DNA of 64,000 nt, taken from NCBI RefSeq assembly GCF_000385335.1, contig NZ_ARWA01000001.1:2000001-2064000 (forward strand). The letters run 5' to 3'. The stretch is from Methyloferula stellata AR4 (GTDB lineage: Bacteria > Pseudomonadota > Alphaproteobacteria > Rhizobiales > Beijerinckiaceae). Numbering within the stretch: the stretch's first letter is position 1; each line of letters opens with the position of its first letter. Below the pieces are notes generated by a model, which searched no databases, was not told the origin of the DNA, and saw only the letters and a list, made by a program, of their open reading frames with translations. A program made the translations under genes and the position numbers. Of this stretch, positions 25,951 to 35,931 are shown piece after piece.

Positions 25951-27291
25951 ATGACAATCGTTCGCTTCGCCCCGTCGCCGACCGGCCGCATCCATCTCGG
26001 GAATGCCCGGACCGCGCTTCTCAATTATCTCTTCACCAAGGCCCATAACGGGCTCTTCCTGCTGCGCTTCGACGACACGGATCTCGAACGCTCGAAGGAA
26101 GAATATGCGCTCGACATCGAGGTCGATCTTGCCTGGCTCGGCGTGAAGCCCGACCTCGTCTTGCGGCAGTCGCAGCGTTTCGCGCTTTATCATGAGGCGG
26201 CCGAGCGGCTGCGCGCGGCGGGCCGGCTTTATCCCTGTTATGAGACGGCGGACGAACTCGACCGCAAGCGCAAACGCCAGCAGGCGAAAGGCCAGCCGCC
26301 GGTCTATGACCGCGCCGCGCTGGCGCTGACGCCCGACGACAGGGCTGCTCTCGAAGCGCAAGGCCGCAAGCCGCATTGGCGCTTTCTGCTCGAGCATAGA
26401 ACCGTGCATTGGAACGATCTCGTGCGCGGCGAAAGTCACATCGATTCCGCATCCTTGTCGGACCCGGTTCTGCTGCGCGAAGACGGTTCCTATCTCTATA
26501 CTTTGCCGTCGGTCGTCGATGATCTCGACCAGAAGATCACGCATGTAATCCGCGGTGAAGATCATGTGACGAATACGGCCGTACAGATCGAGCTTTTCGA
26601 GGCTTTGGGCGGCACGGCGCCGGTCTTCGCACATCACAATCTTCTGGTGTCGGAGAGCGGCGAAGGTCTGTCGAAACGTTCAGGCGCGCTGTCGATCGGC
26701 GGGTTGCGCGACCAGGACATCGAATCCTTGGCGGTCGCCGCTTTGGCGGTGCTGACCGGCACGTCGCATGCGGTTCATGCCGTGACCTCGCTCGAAGAGC
26801 TCGGCAAGGATCTCGAGCCCTCGCATATCTCACGGACGCCGGCGAAATTCGATCCGGCCGAACTCGCGGGCCTTTCGGCGCGCACGCTTCATGCGCTGCC
26901 TTTCGAGACCGTGCGCGACCGGCTCGCGGCGCATGACATCCTCGGCTACAAGGCCGAAGCCTTTTGGCTTGCCGTGCGCGGCAATCTTTCGACCTTCCTC
27001 GATGTCGTCACCTGGTGGCGCATTATCGAGGGCGAGATCGAGCCGGTGCGCGAAGACCTCGACTATCTGGAAGAAGCGGGCAGAGCCTTGCCGGAAGAGC
27101 CCTGGGACGAAAATGCGTGGGCCGCTTGGACCGAGGTTTTGAAGAGCCGGACAGGGCGCAAGGGCAGGGCTTTGTTCCATCCTTTGCGACTGGCGCTCAC
27201 TGGGCGCGAGCAGGGGCCGGAATTGGCCGGGCTCCTGCCGCTGATCGGCAAGCTTAAGGCGTCGGCCCGACTATCCGGACGCGCCGCTTGA
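25951..27291 (+). CDS. gltX: Glutamate-tRNA ligase
   Basis: Charges tRNA with glutamate. The class I signatures are [20 protein letters not shown] (HIGH-like HLGN) and GLSKRSG (KMSKS-like LSKR). Length 446 residues is at the short end typical of the second alphaproteobacterial GltX type, so it could be a discriminating or Gln-tRNA-mischarging paralogue. ATG 25951 is used; ATGs at 25936 and a start at 25897 are upstream alternatives. The 3' end overlaps the convergent DUF2865 gene by 38 bases. Confidence 0.94.
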   Translation: MTIVRFAPSPTGRIHLGNARTALLNYLFTKAHNGLFLLRFDDTDLERSKEEYALDIEVDLAWLGVKPDLVLRQSQRFALYHEAAERLRAAGRLYPCYETADELDRKRKRQQAKGQPPVYDRAALALTPDDRAALEAQGRKPHWRFLLEHRTVHWNDLVRGESHIDSASLSDPVLLREDGSYLYTLPSVVDDLDQKITHVIRGEDHVTNTAVQIELFEALGGTAPVFAHHNLLVSESGEGLSKRSGALSIGGLRDQDIESLAVAALAVLTGTSHAVHAVTSLEELGKDLEPSHISRTPAKFDPAELAGLSARTLHALPFETVRDRLAAHDILGYKAEAFWLAVRGNLSTFLDVVTWWRIIEGEIEPVREDLDYLEEAGRALPEEPWDENAWAAWTEVLKSRTGRKGRALFHPLRLALTGREQGPELAGLLPLIGKLKASARLSGRAA

Positions 27292-28417
27292 CGCCATCGG
27301 GGCCGGTGACTTCCGCCGTGTCTGCCTGATCGGGAGATGGCGGACTTGCCTGCGGCATGCTCGTGATGGCGCTATTCGTGGCGGGCGTCGCGCTCGACGG
27401 GAGGGCCGGCAGGTTCGGATCGGCGGTTTGAACCCGGCTGCGCACGGCTTCGACTTTCGGCCGCGACATTTCGAGCGATTTTTCCGGCGTGACGATGATG
27501 TCGCCTTTGCGCTCCTGGCCGAGCACATGTTCCGCATCGGACTGACTCAGGGCCTGAACCCAGGATTCACCCTTTGCCTTGCAGGTGCAGTTGGAATCGT
27601 AGCTCTTCTGGAATTTGAACGCGTTTTGAAGATCGCGATAGGGCGTTCCGTCGGCGCCCACGGCGGTGCCGACGTCATTGTCCGGGTTGCGGGTATAAAG
27701 GCTCACCTCGGCATTGGGGCAAAGCGCGGTGCAGAGCTCTCCGAGCGTTTCGAGATTGCCGTTTCGGGCCGAATAATTCAGCGGGAAGAACCCGCCGTCG
27801 CAGGTGCGCACGCAGATCGCTTGCGAGCCGCCGCGCGGGGTCTGTTCGTCGGTGGGCGGCGCTTCGAGCGGAATATCGGGTTGCGAATTGCCTGAATTGC
27901 CGAAAAGCGAGTCGAAAAAGCCGCGCGGCTGGCTGCGGCAATAGGCATTGTAGCGCGCCACCAGATCCTGGCGCGAACCGCCGCCGCCCGCCATGCCCTG
28001 CAATTTGCCGAGATTGGCCTGCATGGCCTGGATGCGCGCATTCAGCCCACTGCATTGCGGTGGCAATGGCTGGCCGGCGCCGAAAAAGGAGAAGCCACCC
28101 CGGTCGCAACCAAGCGAGCGCGCATAGTTCGATGTCCGCTCGAGTTCGGCCTGCTGACGCGCCGCGGCGGACGCATATTGGCCGGCTCGGCTGCTGCCGC
28201 CTCCGCCGTTTTGGTCGATATAGGCGATTTGGGCGCGGATGCGGTCGCAATCTGCGTTTTGCGCATGAATGGGCGCGGTGACGAGGAAAGCGGTAAGGAT
28301 CGCGAAAAGGCCCGTCGCGAGACGCCAAAACCGTCCGCGCAGCCGCCGTCGCGTCGCAGATCCTTGCTTTTCGGGATTGGCCCCAAACCTATAGGCCCCG
28401 TACCGCACCTGATTCAT
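27254..28417 (-). CDS. DUF2865 exported protein
   Basis: A 387-residue exported protein. A basic N-terminus leads into a signal helix ([20 protein letters not shown]). The DUF2865 region has several conserved Cys ([30 protein letters not shown]) and the hallmark [16 protein letters not shown] with [15 protein letters not shown] and SNCTCKAK; these probably form disulfides in the periplasm. The C-terminus is Pro/Ser-rich and ends [12 protein letters not shown]. Widespread in Hyphomicrobiales, function unknown. It ends inside the convergent gltX 3' end. Confidence 0.87.
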   Translation of the reverse strand: MNQVRYGAYRFGANPEKQGSATRRRLRGRFWRLATGLFAILTAFLVTAPIHAQNADCDRIRAQIAYIDQNGGGGSSRAGQYASAAARQQAELERTSNYARSLGCDRGGFSFFGAGQPLPPQCSGLNARIQAMQANLGKLQGMAGGGGSRQDLVARYNAYCRSQPRGFFDSLFGNSGNSQPDIPLEAPPTDEQTPRGGSQAICVRTCDGGFFPLNYSARNGNLETLGELCTALCPNAEVSLYTRNPDNDVGTAVGADGTPYRDLQNAFKFQKSYDSNCTCKAKGESWVQALSQSDAEHVLGQERKGDIIVTPEKSLEMSRPKVEAVRSRVQTADPNLPALPSSATPATNSAITSMPQASPPSPDQADTAEVTGPDGVKRRVRIVGPTP

Positions 28418-28691
28418 TCAATCCTCATGCGCCGCTTGCCAACGCGGCGCAGCCAAGCGGACAAGATTGACGCGTTCCCGCCCCGAATCGTCTCATTTTC
28501 AATCATGTCGCGATTATTGGTTACTTCTTTATGAGTGGGGATTGTCTCCTTTTTCATGGTGCAAACATGACGGGCCGCACAATCTTGACCGGAGCCGCGA
28601 AAAATCGGTGCGGCGCCCTGTCGCCCTCCGCCTCTGGCGCGAGGGATCATGGATGCCATATGTATGGCACCGTAACATTAAGGGGCTGAAC

Positions 28692-29222
28692 ATGCTTATA
28701 GATCGGTTCGTGCGCGTAACGGCTTCGGCCGTCTTGAGCATGATGCTTCTGGCCGCCCATCCGGCGGCGGCGGCCGATGATCCGGATCTCATCTTCCGCA
28801 AGTCGACGGTATTTCACTTCCTGACGCCGAATGACAAGCTTGCCACCTATGGGCTCGACGATCCGGCGGTCGATGGCGTCGCCTGCCACTATACTTTGCC
28901 GGAAAAAGGCGGGATCGCCGGTACGTTCGGCGTCGCCGAGCAGGTCTCGGATATTTCGCTCGCCTGCCGGCAATATGGACCGATCACCTTCAAGGAGAAA
29001 TTCGCGCAGGGCGATGTGGTCTTCAGCGAGCGCCGGTCGCTCATCTTCAAGAAGATGCAGATCGTGCGCGGCTGCGACACCAAGCGCAACGTGCTCGTCT
29101 ATATGGTCTATTCGGATAAGCTGATCGAGGGATCGCCGAAAAACTCGACATCGACCGTGCCGATCGCGCCCTGGGGCGGCAGCGGCGAGGTGCAAAAATG
29201 CGCCGATTGGCTGAAGAACTGA
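28692..29222 (+). CDS. creA: CreA family periplasmic protein
   Basis: A 176-residue protein with a signal peptide (ASAVLSMMLLAAHPAAA) and the CreA family core: DLIFRKSTVFHFLTPNDK, DDPAVDGVACHYT, GGIAGTFGVAEQVSDISLAC, RSLIFKKMQIVR and DKLIEGSPKNSTSTVPI. CreA proteins are exported and of unknown biochemical role. The ATG at 28692 gives the expected signal peptide; upstream in-frame sequence to 28467 is not translated. Confidence 0.9.
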   Translation: MLIDRFVRVTASAVLSMMLLAAHPAAAADDPDLIFRKSTVFHFLTPNDKLATYGLDDPAVDGVACHYTLPEKGGIAGTFGVAEQVSDISLACRQYGPITFKEKFAQGDVVFSERRSLIFKKMQIVRGCDTKRNVLVYMVYSDKLIEGSPKNSTSTVPIAPWGGSGEVQKCADWLKN

Positions 29223-29241
29223 CTCGTCAATAAATGACGGG

Positions 29242-29571
29242 TTATTCCTGGCAGGTGACGACGAATGACCCGGGTTGCAGTTTCGGCGTGTCCGCCACGC
29301 CGGTGCTGGCGGTAATATCTTCGGCCGGTCCGTAGCTCGCTGATCTGGCAAGTCCGTGGGCTTCGCACCAGGCATCCGCCACGACCTGGCCGCAGGATGC
29401 GCGATCCATCATGCAGTCCTGAATGCCATAGCCCTCGCCCATGGGAATGACGAAGGTTTGGGTCTGACCCGCCTGGGCCGTGACATGCATGGCCATGATG
29501 AACAGGCATCCCGCCGCCAAGGTGAGGATGATCTGAAGGGCCTTGCGATAGTCGATATGGGCCGGGAACAT
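29242..29571 (-). CDS. Hypothetical membrane-anchored or exported protein
   Basis: A 109-residue protein with a hydrophobic N-terminal segment (ALQIILTLAAGCLFIMAMHV) that may be a signal anchor. The mature part has several Cys (IQDCMMDRASCGQVV, WCEAHG, VVTCQE) and the phrase VADAWCEAHGLARSASYG, seen in small exported proteins of rhizobia. No function known. Start at 29571 chosen; 29586 is also in frame. It is convergent with creA, only 19 bases away. Confidence 0.65.
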   Translation of the reverse strand: MFPAHIDYRKALQIILTLAAGCLFIMAMHVTAQAGQTQTFVIPMGEGYGIQDCMMDRASCGQVVADAWCEAHGLARSASYGPAEDITASTGVADTPKLQPGSFVVTCQE

Positions 29572-29876
29572 GGGTGTCTCTCGCACCGGCCTGCTTGCCA
29601 GCGGCCGGCATAGTCGAATCTACGTATTCCCTGAATCTGCCGCCTTCCGTTGAAGAAAAAGTTAATTGGCGCAGTGGCTTTGGAGCGAGTCCGTGAAGAA
29701 GGCTTGACGCGGGGGCACCGAAACAGGCATGGTTCAAGGATGACGCGCTCGATCGGAACTTGTCCGACCATTGAGATTATTATCGGCTAGCCCCGCGCTG
29801 GCTTGAGCCGTCTTGTCCTCCTTCCAGAGTTAAGACACCGGCGTCCCAGGCCAGCTTAGGGCTTGAGAGGGATTCT

Positions 29877-31241
29877 ATGGCATTGCGCCTTTACAATACG
29901 CTGACCCGTCAGAAGGACGTCTTCACGCCCATCGATCCGGCGCATGTGCGGCTCTATGCCTGCGGCCCGACGGTCTACGACAATCTGCATATCGGCAATG
30001 GCCGGATGCTGATCGTTTTCGACGTGCTGTTTCGCGTGTTGCGCCACATCTATGGCGCCGAGCATGTCAAATATGTCCGCAACATCACCGATGTCGACGA
30101 CAAGATCAACGCGCGGGCGGCGGAGCGTGGCGTCGATATCCGCGTGTTGACGGATGAGATGACGAAGATCTTCCACGAAGACGCTGCCGAACTCGGCTGC
30201 CTGACGCCGACCGTCGAGCCGCGGGCGACCGAGCATATGGCCGAGATGATCGCCATCATCGAGAAGCTGATCGCCAATGGCCACGCCTATGTGGCGCAGG
30301 GCCATGTGCTCTTCGACGTGCCGTCTATGCCCGCCTATGGCCAGCTTTCCAAACGTCCGCTCGACGAGCTGATCGCCGGTGCGCGTGTCGAGGTTGCGCC
30401 CTACAAGCGCGGGCCAATGGATTTCGTTTTGTGGAAGCCGGCGCAGCCTTCGGAACCCGGCTGGGAGAGCCCTTGGGGGCGCGGGCGTCCAGGCTGGCAC
30501 ATCGAATGTTCGGCGATGAGCTGGAAACATCTGGGCGAAACCTTCGACATTCATGGCGGCGGCATCGATCTGGTCTTCCCGCATCACGAGAACGAGGTCG
30601 CGCAGACCTGCTCCGCCTTCGGCCATTCGATCATGGCGAATGTCTGGATGCACAATGGGCATTTGCAGGTCGAAGGCGAGAAAATGTCGAAAAGCCTCGG
30701 CAATTTCGTCACCATCAGGCAGGCGCTCGCGGATTGGCCGGGCGAGGTCGTGCGCTTCAATATGCTGAAGACGCATTATCGCCAGCCGATCGATTGGACG
30801 ATCGCCAGTCTGAAAGAATCCGAGCGCGAACTCTCCCGCTGGTATCCGGTCGCCAAGCAATATGCAGCGGCAGAAGCCATGATCCCGCCGGAGTTCGAAG
30901 CAGCCCTCGACGACGATCTGAATACGCCCGAGGCTATCACGCATCTGCGCCGCCTTTATAAAGAGGCGGTGGAAGAGGTCGCTTTCGCAGGCGCGCGGCT
31001 TGTCTCCTCTGGGCAGCTTCTCGGGCTCTTCGAGAAGACCGAGGCCGAATGGGCGCATTGGAAGCCGGCATCGATGGCGATCGATGAAATTCGCGTCGTG
31101 CATCTGATCAACGCGCGGCTTGAGGCCCGGGCTTCGAAGAATTGGGCGGAGTCGGACCGCATCCGCGATGAACTCGCCGATATGGGCGTCGCGCTGAAGG
31201 ACAATAAGGACGGGACGACGAGCTGGGAGGTGAAGCGATGA
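29877..31241 (+). CDS. cysS: Cysteine-tRNA ligase
   Basis: Charges tRNA with cysteine. The Zn-binding Cys and HIGH-like motif are in [15 protein letters not shown], further Zn ligands in [10 protein letters not shown] and HHENEVAQ, and the KMSKS loop is [10 protein letters not shown]. Length 454 residues is standard. Its last codons (SWEVKR and stop) are duplicated 89 bases downstream, where they now serve as the leader of the GNAT gene (see the repeat at 31222). Confidence 0.96.
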   Translation: MALRLYNTLTRQKDVFTPIDPAHVRLYACGPTVYDNLHIGNGRMLIVFDVLFRVLRHIYGAEHVKYVRNITDVDDKINARAAERGVDIRVLTDEMTKIFHEDAAELGCLTPTVEPRATEHMAEMIAIIEKLIANGHAYVAQGHVLFDVPSMPAYGQLSKRPLDELIAGARVEVAPYKRGPMDFVLWKPAQPSEPGWESPWGRGRPGWHIECSAMSWKHLGETFDIHGGGIDLVFPHHENEVAQTCSAFGHSIMANVWMHNGHLQVEGEKMSKSLGNFVTIRQALADWPGEVVRFNMLKTHYRQPIDWTIASLKESERELSRWYPVAKQYAAAEAMIPPEFEAALDDDLNTPEAITHLRRLYKEAVEEVAFAGARLVSSGQLLGLFEKTEAEWAHWKPASMAIDEIRVVHLINARLEARASKNWAESDRIRDELADMGVALKDNKDGTTSWEVKR

Positions 31242-31330
31242 GTCATCTCTTACCCCTCACCCGGCCGCTTCGCGGCCACCCTCTCCCACAGGGAGAGGGT
31301 TTGCGCTCCGGCTGGGAGGTGAAGCGATGA
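31222..31330. repeat. Palindromic repeat insertion with 20-bp direct repeats
   Basis: A 20-base sequence (GCTGGGAGGTGAAGCGATGA) occurs at 31222-31241 and again at 31311-31330. Between the copies lie 69 bases with two hairpins (GGCCGC-tt-GCGGCC and CCCTCTCCC-aca-GGGAGAGGG), the same type of element as at 19818. The first copy encodes the cysS end; the second carries the ribosome-binding site and start of the GNAT gene. It looks like an insertion that duplicated its target. Confidence 0.85.
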
Positions 31331-31842
31331 ACACCGAGGCTTTTTCCAAGGCGGCGCTGCGTCCGTTTCTCCCAAAGGATGGCGAACTCCTCGCGCAGAT
31401 CTTTCGCGACAGTATCGAGGAATTGACCGTCGAGGATTATGACGACGCGCAGCGGGGCGCCTGGATCGCCGTCGCCGACGACGAAGAAGCGTTCATCGCG
31501 CGGCTTGCCGGGCAATTGACCCTCGTTGCCACGGTGGCGGGCTCGCCGGTCGGATTCATCAGCGTCAAGGGCAAGGACCATATCGACATGCTCTACGTGC
31601 ATCCGAGCATGAGCCTGTGCGGTGTGGCCACCTTGCTGACCGATGCGGTCGAAAAGCTGACACATGCGCGCGGCGCGACGCATCTCACCGTTGACGCGAG
31701 CGACACGGCCGAGCCCTTTTTCAAAAAGCGCGGGTTTGTGGCGCAGCGCCGCCAGACCGTGCCTTGCGGCGACGAATGGCTCGGCAATACGCATATGGAA
31801 AAGCGCTTCGAGGTGCAGGCGCAGCAAGGAGCGCCGAAATGA
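31327..31842 (+). CDS. GNAT family N-acetyltransferase
   Basis: A 171-residue GNAT acetyltransferase. The core strand-turn-helix is IDMLYVHPSMSLCGVATLLT (acetyl-CoA pyrophosphate loop), followed by LTVDASDTAEPFFKKRGFVA, the beta-6/alpha-4 region. The acceptor is unknown. It lies in an operon: its stop overlaps the cimA start (ATGA), and before the repeat insertion its own start probably overlapped the cysS stop in the same way. Confidence 0.9.
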   Translation: MNTEAFSKAALRPFLPKDGELLAQIFRDSIEELTVEDYDDAQRGAWIAVADDEEAFIARLAGQLTLVATVAGSPVGFISVKGKDHIDMLYVHPSMSLCGVATLLTDAVEKLTHARGATHLTVDASDTAEPFFKKRGFVAQRRQTVPCGDEWLGNTHMEKRFEVQAQQGAPK

Positions 31843-33434
31843 GCCGCGAGACGCTCGCTCTTTTCGATACGACCTTGCGCGACGGCGCGCAGACGACAGG
31901 CGTCGATTTTTCGCTCGACGACAAGCGCCATATCGCGGCCCTGCTCGACGATCTCGGCCTCGATTATATTGAGGGCGGCTATCCTGGCGCCAATCCGACC
32001 GACACGGCCTTTTTCGCCAAGCGGCCGGTGCTGAAAAAGGCGCGTTTCGCGGCTTTCGGAATGACCAAGCGCGCCGGGCGGTCGGTTGCGAACGATCCGG
32101 GCCTCGCAAGCCTGTTCGAAGCCGATGCCGATGTCATCACTTATGTCGCCAAGACCTGGGATTATCAGGTCCGTGTGGCGCTTGGCTGCACGCTCGATGA
32201 GAACCTCGAAGGCATCAGCCAGTCGGTGGAGGCGGCAGCCGCGCGCGGGCGCGAAGTCATCCTCGATTGCGAGCATTTCTTCGATGGCTACAAGGCGAAC
32301 CCCGCCTATGCGCTCGACTGCGCCAAGGCCGCGCACGCGGCCGGCGCGCGTTGGATCGTGCTCTGCGATACGAATGGCGGCAGTCTACCGCATGAAGTCG
32401 AGCGCATCGTCACGGAAGTGACGGCGCATATTCCTGGCTCCCATCTCGGCATTCACGCGCATAACGACACGGAACACGCGGTTGCGAATTCGCTGGCCGC
32501 GGTGCGCGCGGGCGCACGGCATATTCAAGGCACGCTCAACGGATTGGGCGAGCGCTGCGGCAATGCCAATCTGATGTCGATCATCCCCACGCTTCTGTTG
32601 AAGAAGGATTATGCCGATCATTATGAGATCGGCGTGCCGCTCGAGAAGCTCGCGCAAATCACGAAGATCAGCCATGCGCTTGACGAATTGCTGAACCGCC
32701 AGCCGAACCGCCATGCGCCCTATGTCGGCGCCTCGGCCTTTGCGACAAAGGCCGGCATTCATGCCTCTGCCGTGCTGAAGGATCCGGCCACCTACGAACA
32801 TGTGACGCCCGAAAGCGTCGGCAATCAGCGCAAGGTCATCGTCTCCGATCAGGCTGGGCGGTCCAATATTTTGGCCGAGCTGGAGCGCATCGGCGTCATG
32901 CTCGCGAAGGACGATCCGCGCATCAATCGGCTGCTCGACGAAGTGAAGGAAAAGGAATCGCTCGGCTATGCCTATGAAGGCGCCGAGGCATCCTTCGAGC
33001 TGCTGGTGCGCCGCGTGCTCGGCGAGGTGCCGGATTATTTCGATGTCGAGCGCTTCAGCGTCGGCGTCGAGCGCCGCCACAATGCGCAGGGCGATCTCGT
33101 GACGGTCTCGGAGGCCGTGGTCAAGGTCCGCGTGCATGACGAGCTTTTACTGTCGGCGGCCGAAGGCATAGGTCCGGTCAATGCGCTCGATCTTGCGCTG
33201 CGCAAGGATCTCGGGCGCTATCAGCGTTTCATCGAGGATGTCGAACTCGTCGATTATCGCGTCCGCGTCTTTCAGGGCGGTACGGACGCGGTGACGCGCG
33301 TGCTCGTCGAATTCGCCGATAAGGACGATATGCGCTGGTCGACGGTCGGCGTCTCGGCCAACATCATCGATGCTTCGTTTCAGGCCTTGACCGACGCGAT
33401 TACGTATAAATTGCTGAAGGCGGGCGCGAAGTAA
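31839..33434 (+). CDS. cimA: (R)-citramalate synthase
   Basis: Condenses pyruvate and acetyl-CoA to citramalate, the threonine-independent route to isoleucine. The HMGL-like TIM barrel starts with LFDTTLRDGAQTTGVDFS and has the metal motif HAHNDTEHAVANSL and GTLNGLGERCGNANL; the C-terminal part carries a LeuA-type allosteric domain (from about residue 400). Length 531 residues fits CimA rather than 2-isopropylmalate synthase. ATG 31839 overlaps the GNAT stop. Confidence 0.92.
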   Translation: MSRETLALFDTTLRDGAQTTGVDFSLDDKRHIAALLDDLGLDYIEGGYPGANPTDTAFFAKRPVLKKARFAAFGMTKRAGRSVANDPGLASLFEADADVITYVAKTWDYQVRVALGCTLDENLEGISQSVEAAAARGREVILDCEHFFDGYKANPAYALDCAKAAHAAGARWIVLCDTNGGSLPHEVERIVTEVTAHIPGSHLGIHAHNDTEHAVANSLAAVRAGARHIQGTLNGLGERCGNANLMSIIPTLLLKKDYADHYEIGVPLEKLAQITKISHALDELLNRQPNRHAPYVGASAFATKAGIHASAVLKDPATYEHVTPESVGNQRKVIVSDQAGRSNILAELERIGVMLAKDDPRINRLLDEVKEKESLGYAYEGAEASFELLVRRVLGEVPDYFDVERFSVGVERRHNAQGDLVTVSEAVVKVRVHDELLLSAAEGIGPVNALDLALRKDLGRYQRFIEDVELVDYRVRVFQGGTDAVTRVLVEFADKDDMRWSTVGVSANIIDASFQALTDAITYKLLKAGAK

Positions 33435-33460
33435 TCCACTTTGGCCTTCCTTCGCGACGC

Positions 33461-35521
33461 TTAAAGCTGCACGTGCAGCCGCACCGAGCCGATCGACACT
33501 GGCCCGCGCACATAGTTGTAACCGGGATTGGCCACGAACTGGTAATCGGCGCTGAGGAAGATATTCGGCGTCACGCTATACGAATAGTAAGTCTCGACGA
33601 TCGACTCCGGCCGATAGCTCAGCGCCCCATCACCGATGTTGACGCCCAGGCCGCCAATTCTGAGGAAATTCTGGTAACTGCTGGAAATGCCGTTGATGGC
33701 TGTCGCCAACCCGATCCTATCCAGAGGACGCCCCCACGACGTTCCCGCCAAGACAGCTCCGGCAGAGATGCTGCTGTTGATATCGGTATACATGATTTCC
33801 GATTGCCCATTCCACCATCCGAGCCGAGCGAATAGGCCAAGGTCCTTGGTCACGGCCAGCTCGGCATTGCCGACAAAGCCGAATTGCGATCGCGTCTTGC
33901 GTGTCGCCGCGATGTCCGGCGTACCGCCATCGGTCATAGGATTGATGAGCACGGGATTGGAAAGTGTGGCGGCATAGCTGCCGGCGTAGAATTGACTCTC
34001 GAAGCCGAGGACGCGGATGACCCCGTCCATTCCAAACAGCGAGAAGTTGTGTTGGAGCTCGACAAGGGTCTGGCCTCGCCGGCCGATCCTCGTATCGATA
34101 TTTTCCCCGTTGGAAACATCGGGCACCAGAAAATAGCCGGCGCGGACCGCCCATTCCTTCTGGTTCAGTTCGAGCACCGACCCATAAGTATAGCCTTGCT
34201 GATCGGCGGAATAATTGAACGCGCCGGAATCGACCAAGGCCCAATTCATGAAGCCGACTCGTCCATCGTGCGAGTAGGTGTTGTTGTCGAAGATGTCCCC
34301 AACCGAGAGCTTGCCGAATGTGAACGTCAGCCGGGAGATATCTTCCTTGGCGGCCACTTGATTCGGACCGTCCGCTATATCCTCCTGCTCGCCGCCTAGA
34401 CCAAAGACATGGCGAAGAAACAAGCGTGCTGAATTGTAATGCGGAAAATCATAACCGGCCTTCTGGGCTTCGATGTTCGAGAAGCCGGCAAGGCCGTGCG
34501 TATTGGAAAGTCCGAAGCCCTGGAACGCCTCGGGGTTGATATAGAATTCGGTGCCTTCGTAGGGGTCTTTGAAACCGAAATATCCTGTCACGCTGAACGT
34601 CTCACGCAGTTCACCGTATTGATTCAAGCTGTTTGTCCCGGAATAGGCGGCGGGGAACGGCGCATTGGCCTGTCCGATGACAGTCGCTTGCCCATGGATA
34701 CTCATATTGTCGCGAAGGGAGGGAGGAAGAATCCCGCCGGTCGTTCCCGGAACGGTAGGAGCGAATGGATTGTCGCCGAAATGATAGTTCAACCCGGCCC
34801 GCACTGTCTGGAAGGTGAGATCGGAATTGTATCGTTCGCCGGCGATCGGAAGGTAAGTGTTGGCGCGGGCGAAATCGAAGAAGGCATATTCGAGCTTGGC
34901 GCTCAAATTCGCCGTCAGCAAAACTTCGACGCCGGCCCCGGCCGTCCAACCGGGCCGCCAGAAATAGACATTATCGTCGACGTTACCGCTCGCGAAATCC
35001 GTGGTGTTCAATCGGTCTCGATCATAGGCGAACCCTCCGGTGCCGTAGACGAGCCAATTGCCGAACGTGTAGCCGACACGACCGCCCAAGGAACCGTATA
35101 TTTGGATGTTGTCGTTGACGACCGACGGCCCCAGGGCGGCGATGTTTTGCTGCAGATTGCTCCGCAGGATGGCCGGAAAGGAAAAGTCGGCCTCGACGCC
35201 GAGCAGGAGACCCGAGGCGGTCACATGATTGTACCCGGCCTGAAAACCGCCGGAGAGCGGGCCGAATTGGTGCGCGTAATCGATGTGTTCCTCGCCGACC
35301 ACGCTCGTCCGTCCGGCCGATGGCACGCCCGAGAGATCAGTGGCGTAAGAGGAGCTTCCGGCGAAAACATATCCGACATTTCCGCCGGCATAGAATCCTT
35401 CCCATGGGTTGATCGAGACCAGGGCAGGCTGCGGGATCCCGGCGGGGTCGGCGGCGAAGGCGAGAGTCAGCGGCCAAGCTGACATCGCCAGGGCCGTGCT
35501 GAACGCCCCAAGGATCTTCAT
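33461..35521 (-). CDS. Outer-membrane protein: Omp25-like barrel fused to OprB-like porin
   Basis: A 686-residue outer-membrane protein with a signal peptide (ALAMSAWPLTLAFAADP). Residues about 40-255 look like a complete eight-stranded Omp25/RopB-type barrel (WEGFYAGGNVGYVFAGSSSY, WLVYGTGGFAYDRDRL, LSAKLEYAFFDFARANTY, RAGLNYHF). Residues about 275-686 look like a carbohydrate-selective porin of the OprB family (SIHGQATVIGQANAPFPAAY, LTFTFGKLSVGDIFDNNTYS, NIFLSADYQFVANPGYNY, terminal Leu). Both barrels look intact. OprB porins pass sugars; the role of the added barrel is unknown. Confidence 0.85.
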   Translation of the reverse strand: MKILGAFSTALAMSAWPLTLAFAADPAGIPQPALVSINPWEGFYAGGNVGYVFAGSSSYATDLSGVPSAGRTSVVGEEHIDYAHQFGPLSGGFQAGYNHVTASGLLLGVEADFSFPAILRSNLQQNIAALGPSVVNDNIQIYGSLGGRVGYTFGNWLVYGTGGFAYDRDRLNTTDFASGNVDDNVYFWRPGWTAGAGVEVLLTANLSAKLEYAFFDFARANTYLPIAGERYNSDLTFQTVRAGLNYHFGDNPFAPTVPGTTGGILPPSLRDNMSIHGQATVIGQANAPFPAAYSGTNSLNQYGELRETFSVTGYFGFKDPYEGTEFYINPEAFQGFGLSNTHGLAGFSNIEAQKAGYDFPHYNSARLFLRHVFGLGGEQEDIADGPNQVAAKEDISRLTFTFGKLSVGDIFDNNTYSHDGRVGFMNWALVDSGAFNYSADQQGYTYGSVLELNQKEWAVRAGYFLVPDVSNGENIDTRIGRRGQTLVELQHNFSLFGMDGVIRVLGFESQFYAGSYAATLSNPVLINPMTDGGTPDIAATRKTRSQFGFVGNAELAVTKDLGLFARLGWWNGQSEIMYTDINSSISAGAVLAGTSWGRPLDRIGLATAINGISSSYQNFLRIGGLGVNIGDGALSYRPESIVETYYSYSVTPNIFLSADYQFVANPGYNYVRGPVSIGSVRLHVQL

Positions 35522-35931
35522 GACAACCCCCCGGTTATCGGTCGCTCGTTTTCATCAGGTAGAGCGGTGACGCTATAGAGCGCGTCGATTCGAACTCGCC
35601 TATTATTCAATAGATTTAAGCTGCGGCGAATGTCTAGCAGCGGGGCCTTGAATGCGAAGTTTCGTACGGACATGTTGCAGAATTATTTGGTCTATTGCCA
35701 CATGATGGCGAAATACTTTTGATTTGTTCTAATCAGGCCGCCAGACGCAGCCGCGAGGGCGGCCCCGGCAGGACTTTACAAAGGTTACGGATTGAACGCG
35801 GCTCTCGACCGCGCGAACATCGAAGAGCTTTTTCATGGCTCACCTTCCTGGCCCGCAGCCAGGACGCATTGATGTCAACCGAGATCACTGTGGCATGCTA
35901 CCTCATGCCGATAGTTTTGAGTGCATGAAGC
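35522..35931. other. Intergenic region (410 bases)
   Basis: A gap between the double-barrel porin and the next outer-membrane gene, both on the minus strand. It must contain the porin promoter. The only possible coding sequence I see is the 35-codon minus-strand frame at 35729-35836. No RNA gene or repeat is recognised. Confidence 0.5.
35729..35836 (-). CDS. Possible 35-residue peptide
   Basis: A short frame starting MKKLFDVRAVESRVQ and ending GCVWRPD. The start is preceded by a strong AGGAAGGTGAG at normal spacing, which is the main argument for it. The product is basic, has two Cys and no membrane segment. It matches no family I know and may be chance. Confidence 0.3.
   Translation of the reverse strand: MKKLFDVRAVESRVQSVTFVKSCRGRPRGCVWRPD

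Noticed and set aside
35695-35928. A 77-codon plus-strand frame in the porin-upstream gap
   Set aside because: Arg-rich product with no ribosome-binding site; overlaps the better-supported minus-strand short frame.
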